A DNA stretch of 64,000 nucleotides, from positions 5,581,134 through 5,645,133 of the forward strand of contig NC_135562.1 of NCBI RefSeq assembly GCF_964340395.1, in the 5' to 3' direction. Source of the DNA: Glandiceps talaboti. Taxonomy: Eukaryota; Hemichordata; Enteropneusta; Spengelidae. The notes under the pieces are model-generated. The model did no database searches, was not told where the DNA came from, and saw nothing but the letters and a program-made list of their open reading frames with translations. Positions 47,452 through 61,451 of the stretch are shown here, piece after piece. Each line of letters opens with the position of its first letter. Position 1 is the first letter of the stretch. A program made the translations under genes and the position numbers.

Positions 47452-50400
47452 TTTCAATTCAAAAGTAGGTCACGCAAATGTTTGTTTAGTAATCAGGTGA
47501 CCATCACTCATGTCAAAGGTCAATATTACTGGTCATGCTTCATTACCATAAGGTCGTGTACATATACAAGTTACAACGTCCCACACTGACATGACAGGAG
47601 TATTCGAGCAGATACTATTAACATGGCATAGATGCAAGGTTCGCGTTGCTAACAGTTGTTCAACGGTCGAACTCGTCAAGTCAAACCTTTCTTTTTTTTC
47701 ATAGCTTCCAGCTTGCTTGAATATTAAAAATAATAAAACAATAAAAACATTTCTACGTAAAGAGTGTGGGAAAGGTTTTCATTAATATCGACATGTGAAA
47801 GGTCACATTTTAATACATGCATATACAACCCGTTTCAACGGCTTTATTTAAAACAACAACGCAGAAACTATTCAGAAATGACAAATACAACACTTTTAAG
47901 ATATATCAGATTGAATGAGTACAATTCCTCGATACATTTTGTCTGAATGAATAAAATGAACTTACGTGCCACCATGTCGATATCATGAAATGCAGATGTT
48001 AAAACATAAAAATGTTAATGTCATGCTGGCTTCCATTTTGACGTAAAAAAATACACCAGAAATTGTTACAGTGAATTATACAAAGAAAAAACAACATTAA
48101 GAATAAATTACGTACATGTAGACAAGTTGAAACGAACATTAATTTAAAAAAAAAAATATTTAGAAGCAATAAAAAAATCCACAACACAGATAAACCATAG
48201 AATTAGTGCACAAATTCTGCATATAGAAACCCGGTACACAAACACTGTTCTGCAAAAGAAGACATGTCCCATTTGTAGAAATGATAAAACAGAAAACGAG
48301 GTACATTAGTTATGAAAACGAAAGAAACGAACTTGTTGACGACAATGGTTTCTTTATGTTTTATCGATAGATGTTGCCTAGCTAAACATTGAAAGAGCAA
48401 ATGTTACGCTTAGCTTGACACAGCTGTAAGTCATGTATGGTGATAGACCACAACATGTGTTTGAAAAGCTGGCACCAAATACGTATGTACTATGTTGTCT
48501 TTTAGTTTAACAAAACATGAACATAATATAGAACACATCAGCTGCAGTAGAAGACGCCACCTGTTGAGATTAGGGAACATCTCATTTTTTCACAATGACT
48601 CATATTTGTCACATTTTTAATTTTTTTCAAAACGACTTTTTTACAATAACGTAAGATCATGCCCGATATTAAGACTCTTCTCCCCCCCCCCCCCCCCCCC
48701 CAGTCAGTGCATCAGTAGACGTGGGTATCAAATTGTTCAACCTTTTATGTGACTTCAACACAAAATATGAAAAAGAAGACTTGCCTAATTCTATCACTGA
48801 TCAGCTGTCCAACGATCAGTGAAGAGGACCCTGTGCCTGGTTTTTACGTATATGTATTCTAACCACAGAATATATAGCAACGAATTCAAATGTGAACATA
48901 GAACCAGATTTCCCGAAAAGCTAAAAATCACCAACAAATGGGAAAATAACCAAAATCTAAATTTTTTCATAAAATGCATACATTCTGAAATCAATGCAGT
49001 TGATAGAATGATATACTTTGACGAACTGAAACATGGCATTAGCTGGCCATGATTATTCATAATATTCATATCGATAGTTTTTGTAATTGTATGCTTTTAA
49101 TCGATATGAAGATTGCAGCAGAAAAATAGCTTTATCACTGTTGTAGCCAATATATGTGCATATTTGTAACAATGCGTTTAACTTATGGCGATCGGCCACC
49201 ATATATGTAAAATATATGTATTAATATAGCTAAGGCAACAGCTTATAGTGAAATTTGCATGAAAACAAAAGAAGTATATAATATTGTCTCATGAACATAT
49301 GTCTTTCATGAGAGCACATCCGATACTTTATTAATAGCAGAAAACAATCATGAATGTCGCATTATTTTCGGGTGTATATGTAGATTTTTCATCAAGAACT
49401 CATCGGATTAACATTATTTTCTAAGTACATCTTCACGATTAAAATATTAATCGAAGAATCCTGTGAGACAAATCACGATACTTTGTAAAAAGGAAATAAT
49501 TTTCTATGTTTACACTATATTTGATTTCTATTTGACCAGGATCAATCGATCAATAAGTTGTCTTTTGTTGCAAGTCAGTTAACAACAGCTGGATACGTCA
49601 CGCCCTTTATTGTCAACGAAAGCAATCCTAAATTAGAAGGGAAATGTGATATTTGATCAACCCAAGCAGTCAATGTGCGATTTGTCCTGATCGTGGAAAC
49701 AGAATACGTATAAAAATCTAGCAGGTAATTCAACTCTTTTACTTTTCTGTTTAAAACGTTAAAGGTTTCTGTTCATCTTTTTTCTTAATAATTCTTTGTA
49801 GATGTAATATTCATTTTTAAGTACAATTTTCACTAGCCAATGTCCTTCGTTTATATTGTTCATGCTTGCTCTACTTGAACCTTTATTTTGTTGACACTTT
49901 ATTTTACGAGTTACTGTCACATCAAGTACCATTGTTACTGCCTTTCACAAATTCTAGCATCTGTTTTGTACCATTTTGGTCAAGTACCATAGGTTGAACC
50001 TCAAACAGTCATAGCTGTATTTGATGTAATAGGATATAGAAGGTGTGTTTAACATATCGAACTGAATTGAACTGAATTGAATTAAATTGAATTGAATTGA
50101 AATGTATTCCACCAGAGAAGAAACATATATACACAAACTTTGAAAGCAACAGAAAGGACATTTCTGGTGAGGGTCATGGAATTGGAAATAGTTCCCTATG
50201 TACTAATCAAGGTCCATGGACCAGACATGCAAATAATTAAGACGAATTTGGGCGGGTACAAGTTTCACAATAGCAACAAAATTACAATTTATGTAAATAA
50301 AAAGATAAAGATATGTTGGTGGCAAAAATGAATAAATACATGGAAGCTTATGGATACAAGTAAAGATCAGGTAACAAGCATAATCTCTTGCATATAACGC

Positions 50401-51037
50401 CAACTAACAACCTGACAGGTATAATCAAATATACATTAATTACAAATTTAATAATACATTCCGAAATCTTGAATAGAATTGATTCTTTTTTAGTGGAGAT
50501 ATCGACGATGTAACAACACATTTCTTTCAGTTCGAAAGGTATTTCTTTCTGTTTTATAAAGCCAATTCTACAAAAATCAAATATCACTCTAAAAATTTAA
50601 TTTTTGTTAATATTATGTCGTTCATAATTTATTTCTTCATGTAGTCTAAGGAGATACGAGTTAAAGTGTCTGTTCGATCTATATTCGCTACATTTCCAGC
50701 GAGTGTACATGTCAATGAACTATTCATGCAGTATAGTACGTCCAGGCTCAATCTGATTAAAATCTGATGTGGTGAAAGCCTTAAGGGGCTAGATGTCTGT
50801 ATTTACCTCTTTTTCCATCCCTGGGTGTAGTTTGTTCTGTTCCCGAAGGCGGCGATCACCTGGAACAAAACAAACGACACAAAACGCTGGAAATATAGAG
50901 GTAAATAAAGACATCTGGTCGCCTTCATCACACCAGATTTTAATCAGATTGACCCAGGCTGTAATCAACTTTTTAGTTTCAAATTTCTCATTTTCCACCT
51001 TCGATGTTCTTGATTTTTCAATTTTGCATTTTTACAG
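47452..51037. other. Intergenic region between hotdog copy 2 and Gal3ST
   Basis: The left part (to about 48010) is duplicated flank. The rest is AT-rich and without supported genes; it holds a C-run at about 48683-48701, an (AATTG)n patch at 50062-50102 and a foldback MITE at 50742-50973. Confidence 0.7.
50742..50973. mobile_element. Small foldback MITE
   Basis: Left arm (from 50742, CCAGGCTCAATCTGATTAAA) and right arm (ending 50973, reverse complement CAGCCTGGGTCAATCTGATT) are inverted repeats of about 65-70 bp with a few mismatches. They enclose about 90 bp of unique sequence. No transposase; non-autonomous. Confidence 0.75.
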
Positions 51038-51046
51038 ATTTAAAAG

Positions 51047-51256
51047 ATGGATGAAAATATTTTATGGGTAAAACCTAAAGAAGGGACACCAAATTCTAAT
51101 CATGTTGGTAAGTTAAGTAGAATTTCTCTCTAATTAAGCACTTGGTTTATAAACTTTTGTCTATTACATAAAGCAAGCAAGTACTATACCACATTCAACC
51201 ACGACAATCATTTTTTTTCAACGACCAACGTTGCGGCCGTCAAAATTGGCATCGTG

Positions 51257-51305
<49 letters not shown>

Positions 51306-54300
51306 CCACCACCACCACCACCGCCATCTCCACCACCATCAAACACATACACACACAAACAAACAAACAAACAAACAAACAAACAAACATTCATACATAC
51401 ATACATACACATACATACATACATACATACATACATACATACATACATACATACATACATACATACAAACAAACAAACAAAACACACACACACAAACAAT
51501 CAAACACAACTTTAAGGCAAACATACACACAGACACACATCCATGCCTAGACGCACACACTCACACTCACACACATGTACCCCTCCCACACACATACACA
51601 CGTCACACACTTTACTTTGCTATAATATGCATATCTCCGTTTATCCTACAATACGCACATTGTAAACCATCTGTCATGTTTTATTTCATCGACAGGACCT
51701 CTCTGCAGATGTCCCAAGTTGTTACTCAAGTTACTGCTATTCTTAGTGATAGTTTTATTTATGCTAAAAGTGTATGTATCGGGTTATTTTCACAGTCAAT
51801 TTTCGATGTAAGTATATATTGTTTGTGGGAAGTATAACCAAATGAATCGTCTGTCAGTCTTAGCTAACCTGCCCAAGTATAGGCTACTAGTATATATACA
51901 TTCATGTAATGAGAATCAATAATACACTTACCTCAAGACTAAAGAGACAATAGCGTTTCAATTACGCAATACGATATTTTTTATGTCTCACACAACGTTT
52001 ATTAGGAATTACTGGAAACAAACTGATGGCACACAAACATATAAAATGATACATTTTATACCACTGTGAACACACCTCGACATCACTGTGAGACAAGGAT
52101 GATTAAAACACAACACTGTTAGGGTTTGTGTTGACAGTCAGATCAAATATAATATTGTGTGTATGTGTGTGTGTGTGTGTGTATGTGTGTGTGTGTGTGT
52201 GTGCACTATCAGTGTCTATGTAATTGGCAACAAAAAACATGTTGTAAGATGTAGAAACATTGTTCCGCATTTGAAACTCTATAGTATCTCTTGTTTGGTA
52301 GTACATGTACTCTACAATGCAACAAACAACTCTCACTGTAACCCTTAAACGTAGTAAAATGTGTACAACGAATACTATTACGGATACCTTATTGATAAAT
52401 GATACACCGTGAAACATATGGTCTCAAAATAGACTTCTAGTGTTAAAGCTGATGGGGAAAATCCGGTCAAATTGTGAACACTTGACGCCATAATCCTATG
52501 AATTATTTGCATGACATATGGACTTAGTATATATGTACTTACGGAAGACTGAACTGTGTACATGTGCACATGCGACTCGTATATTTCAAATTTGCATAAA
52601 GATGACGTCCGCAAAATAATAAAACAGTTCTCCATAATTCTGTTTTACTGTGTTCTGTCATGGCCCAACTCATTACTTAAAACGTTGCCATGCATTTGTA
52701 TATGTATATGTACATGTACATGTATATGTATATGTATAATTATATATAATTGAGTTTTCAGGTGGATATGAGAAATGTGGATAATTGCGTGGCGGTATGC
52801 CATAAAAAGCTGTTCAGTTTTTTTTTTAAAGTTCAGTGGTCGTCCAATGCGCATGTGCAGATAAAGCACATTTTAGTTGTTGACAAACACGATGTAAGTT
52901 CTTGCCAATCCCAAGTTCCAACCACTACACTGATTTTCGATAGAGTTCACTTGGGGGAAAAAGCCACACTTTCAAAGCCAAGTACACAGAAACATTCCTG
53001 CCCCTAGTTACTGACCAGGATCTGGTAGCGTGGGACCCCAAGGTGCGCGTGCGTAAATTGGACGACTTTTGCTCTTTAAAGAAATTAATCTGCTTCAGAA
53101 CTGCACTTTAATGTGAAATGCACCTCGAAAATAAACCATTTAAACTTTTGTCACATGAAATAAAATAGGCGTCTCAAAATTTTGCCATTTTAGAATCCAA
53201 TATGGCCGCCAAATACTGTTTTTAAATCTATCGGAAAATAACAAATTGTCGATTTCCTTAAAAAAAAAAGACGGGTAGCTTCCCCCCCAAAAAAACAAAC
53301 AAACAAACAAACAAACAAACAAACACCACCACCACCATTTCTTTTATTATTGCAAAAGGAAAATAAGTAAGAGTCAACATGAGAGAGATTTTAATTACTT
53401 CGATTTTTTAGTAAAATTCTTCTCCGAAGTGCACATTAATTCTGCCTTAAAGGTGATTCAAAATGCTCACATTCACTATCGCTAATTTGCTAGACGACAT
53501 GTTTGTGAAATGCATTCTGGTTTTAAAACTTTTCAAAAGCGTCTGCAAACACCTTAAAATGACCCTTTTTCAGTCACTTCCCTTCGGATTTACTTCGAGA
53601 GTTTTCGGGTATTTCCGGTCCCACCTAGACCACGGGATTTTATGACGTCATAAAGAGACATGGATAGCACGTAGCCTATGGCGAGCGTAGTCACTAGGTG
53701 AACAAAACTCAACAGCATTGTGAAAAAATACATTGCTAGTGGTTGTAACAGACATCAGTAAACAAAAACTACAGTCTACATGTCTTATTAACCAACATTT
53801 ACCGATATTTACTCACACTTTCTGACTAATTGGCAGTGTCTGTTGGTATAAATGCTAAAATATGATCTCCCCATATTATGGCAAAATAAATCAAAAACGG
53901 CCAGACTAGATATATATATAAACACTTGTAATGTCGCGTGTTTCACACTCATTGACTTTTATTTATGATTTTTTATTATTTGCCGACAAGAAGCATTACG
54001 ATACCGTGGTGACGTTTGACGGCATCCCCGGGCCAAGGACGGCATATTTTAGCCCAATCGTACTCGCGTCGCCTTTTGAACAGTGCATTTAACAACAAAG
54101 TAAACATATTTCATCTCGAATAAATATACTAGCTATTAGAATACCAATGGGAAACTTCAAGAAGGCGTATCGGGACATGTGCCACAATATATTTGTTGGT
54201 CCCATAATACACTAATTGATTCGATTTGCTCATAACCATGTGCTGGGGTCACGACCTTGATTGCCGACGTCAATATTGTCCAATCGTATTTGATATCATG

Positions 54301-56345
54301 AACACATCGCGATATTTGATTTGTTGGTTTCCTAAACTGTACACTTCGAATACCATGATTCGTTACAGAATTCTTCTAATGAATATTAAATAGGCTTGTT
54401 GCATTAAATTAAGTGATATCGCAACAAGGGAAACCATACAAGTTTTCTTCCAGACGAGTTGCTAAAGTCATGTAAATGACAACACTAAACTCACGAAATT
54501 TCCTCAATTCTTTACAATTTTATTGCTGATGATATGGCAATCTAATAGCTAGTATATTTATTCAAGATAAATATGTTTACTTTGTTGCTAAATGCGCCGT
54601 TCAAAAGGCGACATCAGTGAGTATAGTCGAGTATAGTGGGCTATAATATGCTGTCGACGCCATGCCTATCGAAGATATTGTAATGCTTCTCCTCGGCAAA
54701 TAATAAAAAAAAATCAGATAAATAAATTGAAACACGCGAGCGACATTACAAGTGTTTATGTATATCTACACTGTAGTCTAGCCGTTTTGATTTATTTTGC
54801 CATAATATGGGGAGATCATATTTTAGCATTTATACCTACAGACACTGCCAATTAGTCAGAAAGTGTGAGTAAATATCGGTAAATGTTGGTTAATAAGACA
54901 TGTAGACTGTAGTTTTTGTTTACTGATGTCTGTTACAACCACTAGCAATGTATTTTTTCACAATGCTGTTGAGTTTTGTTCACCTAGTGACTACGCTCGC
55001 CATAGGCTACGTGCTATCCATGTCTCTTTATGACGTCATAAAATCCCGTGGTCTAGGTGGGACCGGAAATACCCGAAAACTCTCGAAGTAAATCCGAAGG
55101 GAAGTGACTGAAAAAGGGTCATTTTAAGGTGTTTGCAGACGCTTTTGAAAAGTTTTAAAACCAGAATGCATTTCACAAACATGTCGTCTAGCAAATTAGC
55201 GATAGTGAATGTGAGCATTTTGAATCACCTTTAAAGAAATTATAATTAGTGATAACCTCACTTAGTATGAGTATAAATGTCTATTTTTTTCTCACAGGGA
55301 GAGCACCGTGGATGATGGTATCAATATGAACGAGAGTACTAGTGAAATACAAAAAGTGTACATAAATCAGTTTATTGTCAACGATGAAGAGAAAGTAGAC
55401 ATTGGTTATACAGATGGTAACAAATCCTTTATGTCAACATGCCAGGTCCAAAATAATATAGTTTTCATCAAAACAGCGAAAACTGGCGGAAGTACAATGT
55501 CAACTATTATCTACAGGTATGGTTTAAAACATGACCTTGTAGCAGCTGTTGATCCTGGACGAAACTCCCTTATACAGGAAGACGACACTGGTAAACATTA
55601 TATTATAGAAGAATACCACTGCAATGGTTTCCCTGGTTACAACATAATGGCCAGTCATATATTCTACAACCGACCTGCGATGGAAGAAGTCGTTAAACAT
55701 GCTAAATACGTAACAATAATCAGATCCCCATACACGCGTCTCAAATCCTCCTTCTACTTCAGCGGGAAGGACAAATTTTACGCGAACGCCTTAAACCCGC
55801 TTGAAGATTACCTCATCGAAAAATACGACACATTCATTTTGCACAACAGTAATCCGAATACGGGATTCAAGGCATATGTGACCAGATTTCGACTGCTGTC
55901 ATCGGGCAACCCGACAACATTGAGCTCAGAAATACAACAGTTGGACAAAGAACTTGATTTAGTAATGCTAACGGAATACTACGATGAATCTCTGATACTC
56001 CTAAAGAAACTTATGTGTTGGGACTTTGATGATATTGTCTACGTTCGAATGAAAGCTCACTCGACCTACCAACCCCCTATTACTCCGAGAATGGCCGAAA
56101 TGATCAAAGAGATGTCCTCGCTAGATATTGAGTTTTATGGCTATTTCAACAACACATTCTGGGAAAAGGTCCGGAATTATGATGGTGACTTCGCAGCTGA
56201 TCTTGCCAAATTTCGGTCTCTTCAAAAAGAAGTGAACGCAAGGTGTGAAAACGATACAGATTCGGATTACTGTGAACTGTTGCATACAGATGCAAATAGA
56301 ATGAGTGCCAAAGTCGCTAAAAGTGACAGTAAGTGGATCTGTTAG
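51047..56345 (+). CDS. Galactosylceramide sulfotransferase-like (Gal3ST family), type II membrane protein
   Basis: Coding exons 51047-51107, 51696-51807 and 55298-56345 join in phases 1 and 2 to 406 residues. The short cytoplasmic tail (MDENILWVKPKEG) contains a Cys pair (CRCPK) before a signal anchor (about residues 29-48, LLFLVIVLFMLKVYV), giving a type II Golgi topology. The luminal part has the 5'-phosphosulfate loop FIKTAKTGGSTM (about 114-125) and the 3'-phosphate motif VTIIRSPYTRLKSSFYF (about 195-211). Both bind PAPS and are hallmarks of galactose 3-O-sulfotransferases acting on glycolipids or glycans. The acceptor cannot be told from sequence. An acceptor at 51037 shows that the leader is spliced, so a non-coding first exon lies upstream. 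The 3.5-kb second intron carries a foldback transposon. Length and motif spacing fit the family. Confidence 0.9.
51254..51560. repeat. (ATC)/(ACC)/(AAAC)/(CATA) compound microsatellite
   Basis: Successive ATC, CAC, AAAC and CATA blocks in the first coding intron of the Gal3ST gene. Confidence 0.95.
52157..52203. repeat. (GT)n microsatellite
   Basis: GT units interrupted once by GTAT. Confidence 0.95.
53451..55230. mobile_element. Long-arm foldback DNA transposon (non-autonomous)
   Basis: 1780 bp with inverted arms of up to about 680 bp. The outer 450 bp are almost identical, so the same 60-codon frame appears at 53463-53645 (+) and 55036-55218 (-). Termini are AGGTGATTCAAAATGCTCAC in opposite orientation. 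TTAA flanks both ends (53447-53450 and 55231-55234) and fits a target-site duplication. TTAA is typical of piggyBac, but the ends do not show the usual CCC start, so the superfamily is open. The centre (about 54140-54540) has no transposase. Each arm contains a TGACGTCA palindrome. Confidence 0.85.
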
Positions 56346-57027
56346 GCACGAACAAATTGTACGATATTCAGTAGGTTTATTTCTGCCTTGGGTACACTTG
56401 TGTTGATTACTTCCATAGACTTATTTATCATTTCTTTCTGATAAAATAGCACCACGTGACATTTTTCAACTTTGAAATCTTGTAAAGAAGCCTCGGTTAA
56501 ATATGTGTTCTGCCATTTTGCGGATTTCTTGCAATGGTTTGTGGGAAAACCTTACAGGAAATGACATCACATTTACAACACTCTCTTTTGTCTTACTTTA
56601 TGCCACGACAAGTTCAATTTTCTAGAGAAAATTAATTATTTCCAACCATTAAAAGCGATTTTAACTTTTATATGAAACAACGATGACAATATGATTCAAT
56701 GATATAAGTTTTAGAATGAAAATAGTGCTTCACTGAATATGCTAATATTTGGCCTAATGACATGTGATATATGAGTTTTGAAAATTAATGTCCAGTTGAT
56801 GGAAGCACATGGCATAAGATTTCTGGCATTTAATTCATTATGTAGTGACTGCTTTGATGAAATCATTAAGTCATATGGACGATTAAAAAGAATGTGCATA
56901 GTTTCAATTGTAAATATGGTAAAGTCAAACAAAAACTGAAATAAACGTGTGATATGGTCATGGACGTGCGTATACCATTGTGTGCAGGTATGAAGTAAAA
57001 TAGGAATTGACGGATGTACTGTGTGTT

Positions 57028-57470
57028 TGTACTGTACTGTACTGTACTGTACTGTACTGTACTGTACTGTACTGTACCGTACTGTACTGTACTGTCCTGT
57101 CCTGTACTGTATTTTACTGCTTTGCATGTCCTATCTTTCAGCGCATTGCATTGCATTGTGTGTTGTAATACATTGTGTACATTGTTGCAGTGTGATGTGT
57201 TGTGTTGTGTTGTGTTGTGTTGTGTTGTGTTGTGTTGTGTTGTGTTGTGTTGTGTTGTGTTGTACTGTGTTGTGTTGTGTTGTGTTGTGCTGTGTTCTGT
57301 TCTGAAGCTTGGCATTGCTCTGTATTGTATTGTATTGTATTGTATTGTATTGTATTGTATTGTAAAATAAGGTATAGCATTATATTGCATTGCTTTGTAT
57401 TGTATTGCATTGCATAGCATCATATACCATCGTATCGTATCGTATCGTATCGTATCGTATCGTACCGTAT
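57028..57470. repeat. Mosaic of different pentanucleotide arrays
   Basis: Consecutive arrays, all of period five: TGTAC, then TGTGT/GTGTT, then GTATT, then CGTAT, separated by short decayed stretches. Long frames on both strands are consequences of the period. Confidence 0.95.
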
Positions 57471-57548
57471 GCATGCCGTGTGATTCCATAGTATTGTATT
57501 TGTTCAGCGTATTGCTTCAGGCATGATTGCGTTGCATTTGTTTGGTGT

Positions 57549-57587
57549 GTTTTTTTTTTTTTTTTTTTTTTTTTTTGGGGGGGGGTG
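57549..57587. repeat. Poly-T followed by poly-G
   Basis: About 28 T then about 9 G in a row. Confidence 0.95.
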
Positions 57588-59084
57588 TTGTTCATGCAGT
57601 GTTACATTACGTTGCATTGTATAGCATAAAGTATTTCGTCCTACACAGTACAGTGTAAATGTATACGTAAAGTACATGCAATAGAAATTAACCCATTTCT
57701 TTTAGCAAACTACATAATGCACTTTCTAATAGCCGAAAAACAACGATTGTGTTTCTATATCGAACAAATTTCGCAAATTCTTTGATCCTTTTTTTTTCAA
57801 TCTTTCGATTTCCACAATTCAATACAATTTGTAAAAATCACGACAACGAATCTGACAGCTTTATGGGTATTATTTTGGTTCAGAGATTTAAAAATATCAC
57901 ATATAAATGTCCGTCTCCAAATGTTGCATTGACGAACAATAGAGTTGACGACAGTTGGTCATACATCAGGCGAAATCAATTTCCGATCAGTCACCGCTAT
58001 TTATAGTTACTTTGTCAAACTTGCATGATAATCATAAGCAAGACATCAATTCAGAAATGACATCAATTACGATTTCAGTCTAAAATGTAGACGACATGCG
58101 TAAAACATTTACAGCCAACATTTTTGTTTCTATTTCTTTTTTGGAGGGATAATCAGAAATTTTGACATAATTCATGAGAAATGAGCTATTTAACTATGGG
58201 TCTAATGTGTCGGACTAAACTAAAGGCGGAATGATTCAAAAAGTAACACATTTTTTTCGGATATTTTTGGCGGGTAAACACATTGTAGTCACACATGTGA
58301 CGTTACGGTAATATATCCGGTGGCGTCGTCTTTCTGCATGTTTCAATGAAAAGTGACACGTTTAGCATTGAAAGACAAGAATATTTGTTTTCATATATTT
58401 TAGCAGTACTGAGGAGGTGAAAAATTTGCTATGCTTGCATATGGTATTAAGGAAACGCAATGCATGTAGCACCTGCTATATTGACAGAGAATGGCCGGCA
58501 TTGATTGACTTATATGGAAATTATGAGACACGTATTGCGTTAATTATTATCTTTTTATACATATAATTATTATGATATGAAATGTCGGCAAACATCTCAA
58601 TATAGAATATCATACTGTTGTCCTCTCACAGATTTGACATATCCATCATCGTCTCAAAGTCACCAGACCTGTTTCTGGTGATATTATGGAACGAGCAGAA
58701 TTTACAGCGCGGGCGGGGGCGTTGAATGGAAAAAACTTTGCTTTCTAAATGTCTCCAAGTGTAGGTCAGAACCCAATGTTGGATTTCTCTTAGTCCATTG
58801 CCAACATTTTTTAATGGTGGTATTTTGAAAATGTTCTTTAGTGTTATTTAATCATAACATCGAACCCCATGTAGCTAATACACAATCATTCGATATTCGT
58901 TCATGTGTGAGGTATGAAACTGCGAATAAAAAAGTGCATACATTGACATACAAACAAAGGATATATACATGTGTGACATCACCGCGGAACCACATAAATG
59001 ATATGGACATGGGTAGATTTAAATCATAACCATCTGTACATGTGAGTGCCTGTCCGTGTTTTATTCAATGATCTCTCTGCCTGC

Positions 59085-59325
<241 letters not shown>

Positions 59326-60371
59326 CTCTCTGGCGATGCATTGAGTCGTGTGATCACATCCTCTTCTGACTAAGAGTTGACTAAGCGGTCCATGACTACC
59401 TCTGAATATTAGACATATTGTGGATTTTTGTTCTTCACTATCAGCTGAATACAACAATCGAACTGGTAGTCTTCGGTCTGTGTCATTGCACCAAGTCGTA
59501 TAGAAAGTAAGAACATAGAGGGCGCTATTCAAAAATACGACCTCATACTGCAAAGAATGGTTATGTCATTGCATTGCCCACCAAATGTTTTAAATTTTGC
59601 CGTACACATAAGGGAAGTTCAAGTTCAAGAATATATGGTCAGAATATTATTTTCGGAAACTGAAATATTTAAATTAAAAAAAATAATGGAGAAATTAGTT
59701 TTTTTCCTGAAATTATGTACAGTCTTTATTTCGTTCATGTCAAACACTTTACAACGTAATTCATGTGACAATCTGAAAGAGATTAGCCGCTGTAGGTACT
59801 TTTTTCAATCGATTGCTACATTATGGATTGTACACTCTGGTTTCCCAGTGTAGACGACTGCTTCTGAGGTTGACTTTGGTTCAAATCTTGAGTACAATAT
59901 TTCACCCCACCTCCTTTTCTGAGACCATCAAGAATTTGAAAGGGAACCATCCTCCTTCGCACCCCAATTTTCTTCGTTCCCCCATTTCCTCCTCGACCCC
60001 ACCCGCCGTAAATTCTGCTCATTCCCTAATCCTAAAATATGAGATTCATTTATACTGTATTCAAATATGTATAGATTTTGTACATTACAGACAAACAGTT
60101 CAAAAAGTAAACATGGTCACGACGACACTGTATACTATATACTATACTATTCTATACGAGTACTTTGTATATACCCGCAGCACACAAGGCAATACAAACA
60201 TTATAAGTAAAATTACCACTGGCAGACATTATGGCATCATCATATTATATCACGTGACTTTTTCTCCCTGTCTTTATCTAGGTCAAGTACGGTGACTGAC
60301 ATCGTTGTACATTTGTGCTGATAGAATGCTGGGAAACACAAGAATGTGTGTATTTAGACTGTAAAATACGT

Positions 60372-60475
60372 ACTGTTGCTCCGCCCTCATCGGCCTCCTC
60401 TCTCGCTCGCACAAGATAGGTTGACCGATGTGTGAGGGCGCCCCAGTCCCGTCCGTCACGGCGTACCTTGCAAGT
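60372..60475. repeat. Diverged interspersed repeat, copy A
   Basis: GTTGCTCCGCCCTCATCGGCC, then later GATGTGTGAGGGCGCC. Shares these blocks in order with 62695-62795. The internal CCCTCA/TGAGGG pair can fold. Confidence 0.5.
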
Positions 60476-61451
60476 TATAGACTAATGTATATTCTGTAGA
60501 TTTCAAAAACATGGATCCTGGAGCACAAGCTAAATATACGTTTTAAGGATGATTGCATATATTTGAGAAGTACTTGTAGTATTCTGCTTACAACAGCATA
60601 TTAATTGGTCGTCAATTCCTATTGGGAGAACTCAAACCTGGTATACAGGAATAGCGCATGACACTTTGATGACGTAATTTAGTATACGTACATTAAAGTG
60701 TCTGGAAAACCCTTGTTATGCCAAAGTGATCAACTGTGCTAACAACGCGAGAGGACGAACGAGTATTATGCAATCAATGTTTACGTAAGTATTTTTACTC
60801 CTAGCTTAGTACCAAATAAAAAAACAAACATTTAAAAACTATTATAAAGCTCGTGCCACTGTGACTTTAAATTAGCCCCCCCCCAATCTGGTTTGGGGCG
60901 AAAACGTTTGAAACAATAATGATTGTTAATAAGACTAGAAACTTTCGAAAACCAAAGATGGGAGGAGATCATTGCAAATAGTGTGATTTGGAATAAAGAC
61001 TGTGGAATTCACTCCAGGGTCTTTGGTGGAGCCAACATCTGAAAAATACATTATTTATGGCAGTGTCTACCCAATTGCTATTTTCTGATAAGCGTTTATT
61101 GCACATTCATATAAATTAAGATTGTTTTAAAAAATGTGGCTGTCATTACATATGTTGCAAAACTAGCTAAGGCTGGCGTTGATATTATTTTGTAAATTAC
61201 ATTTGCTTTGCAATGCTAACAAACACTCAAGTTTTAGGTTGATTGGCATGTCACGTGATTGATCGTTGGCAAATACGACAGGGTGTAGTATCACTATTGG
61301 TCCATGCTTGGATAATAACTGTAAATCGCTCTGAGCACAGCGTGGAAAAATATATATAAAGTAATAATATTATTATTGTTATTATTACTATAAATCAATC
61401 ATGTAAACTCCGAATATGTATTTTTATGATTTCCCTGAAATTATCTTCTAG

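Larger units (their letters stand above)
40097..48010. repeat. Segmental duplication (two units of about 3.4 kb) carrying the hotdog genes
   Basis: 40097 to about 43560 aligns by eye with 44581 to about 48010 in the same orientation: 3' flank, both exons, intron, 5' flank and a conserved donor-like GTAAGT. Examples of matching words are CTTTTCTGGATGTAACAAAA at the left and AATGAACTTACGT at the right. Microsatellites inside differ completely between units, so they turned over after duplication. Confidence 0.85.

Noticed and set aside
53463-55218. Identical 60-codon frames on opposite strands
   Set aside because: They are the two arms of the foldback element; the peptide has no family signature and reflects arm identity, not a gene pair.
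56711-57489. Frames of 138 and 207 codons on the minus strand with TQHNT and TVQYS repeats
   Set aside because: Pentanucleotide arrays stay open in several frames on both strands; no coding evidence.
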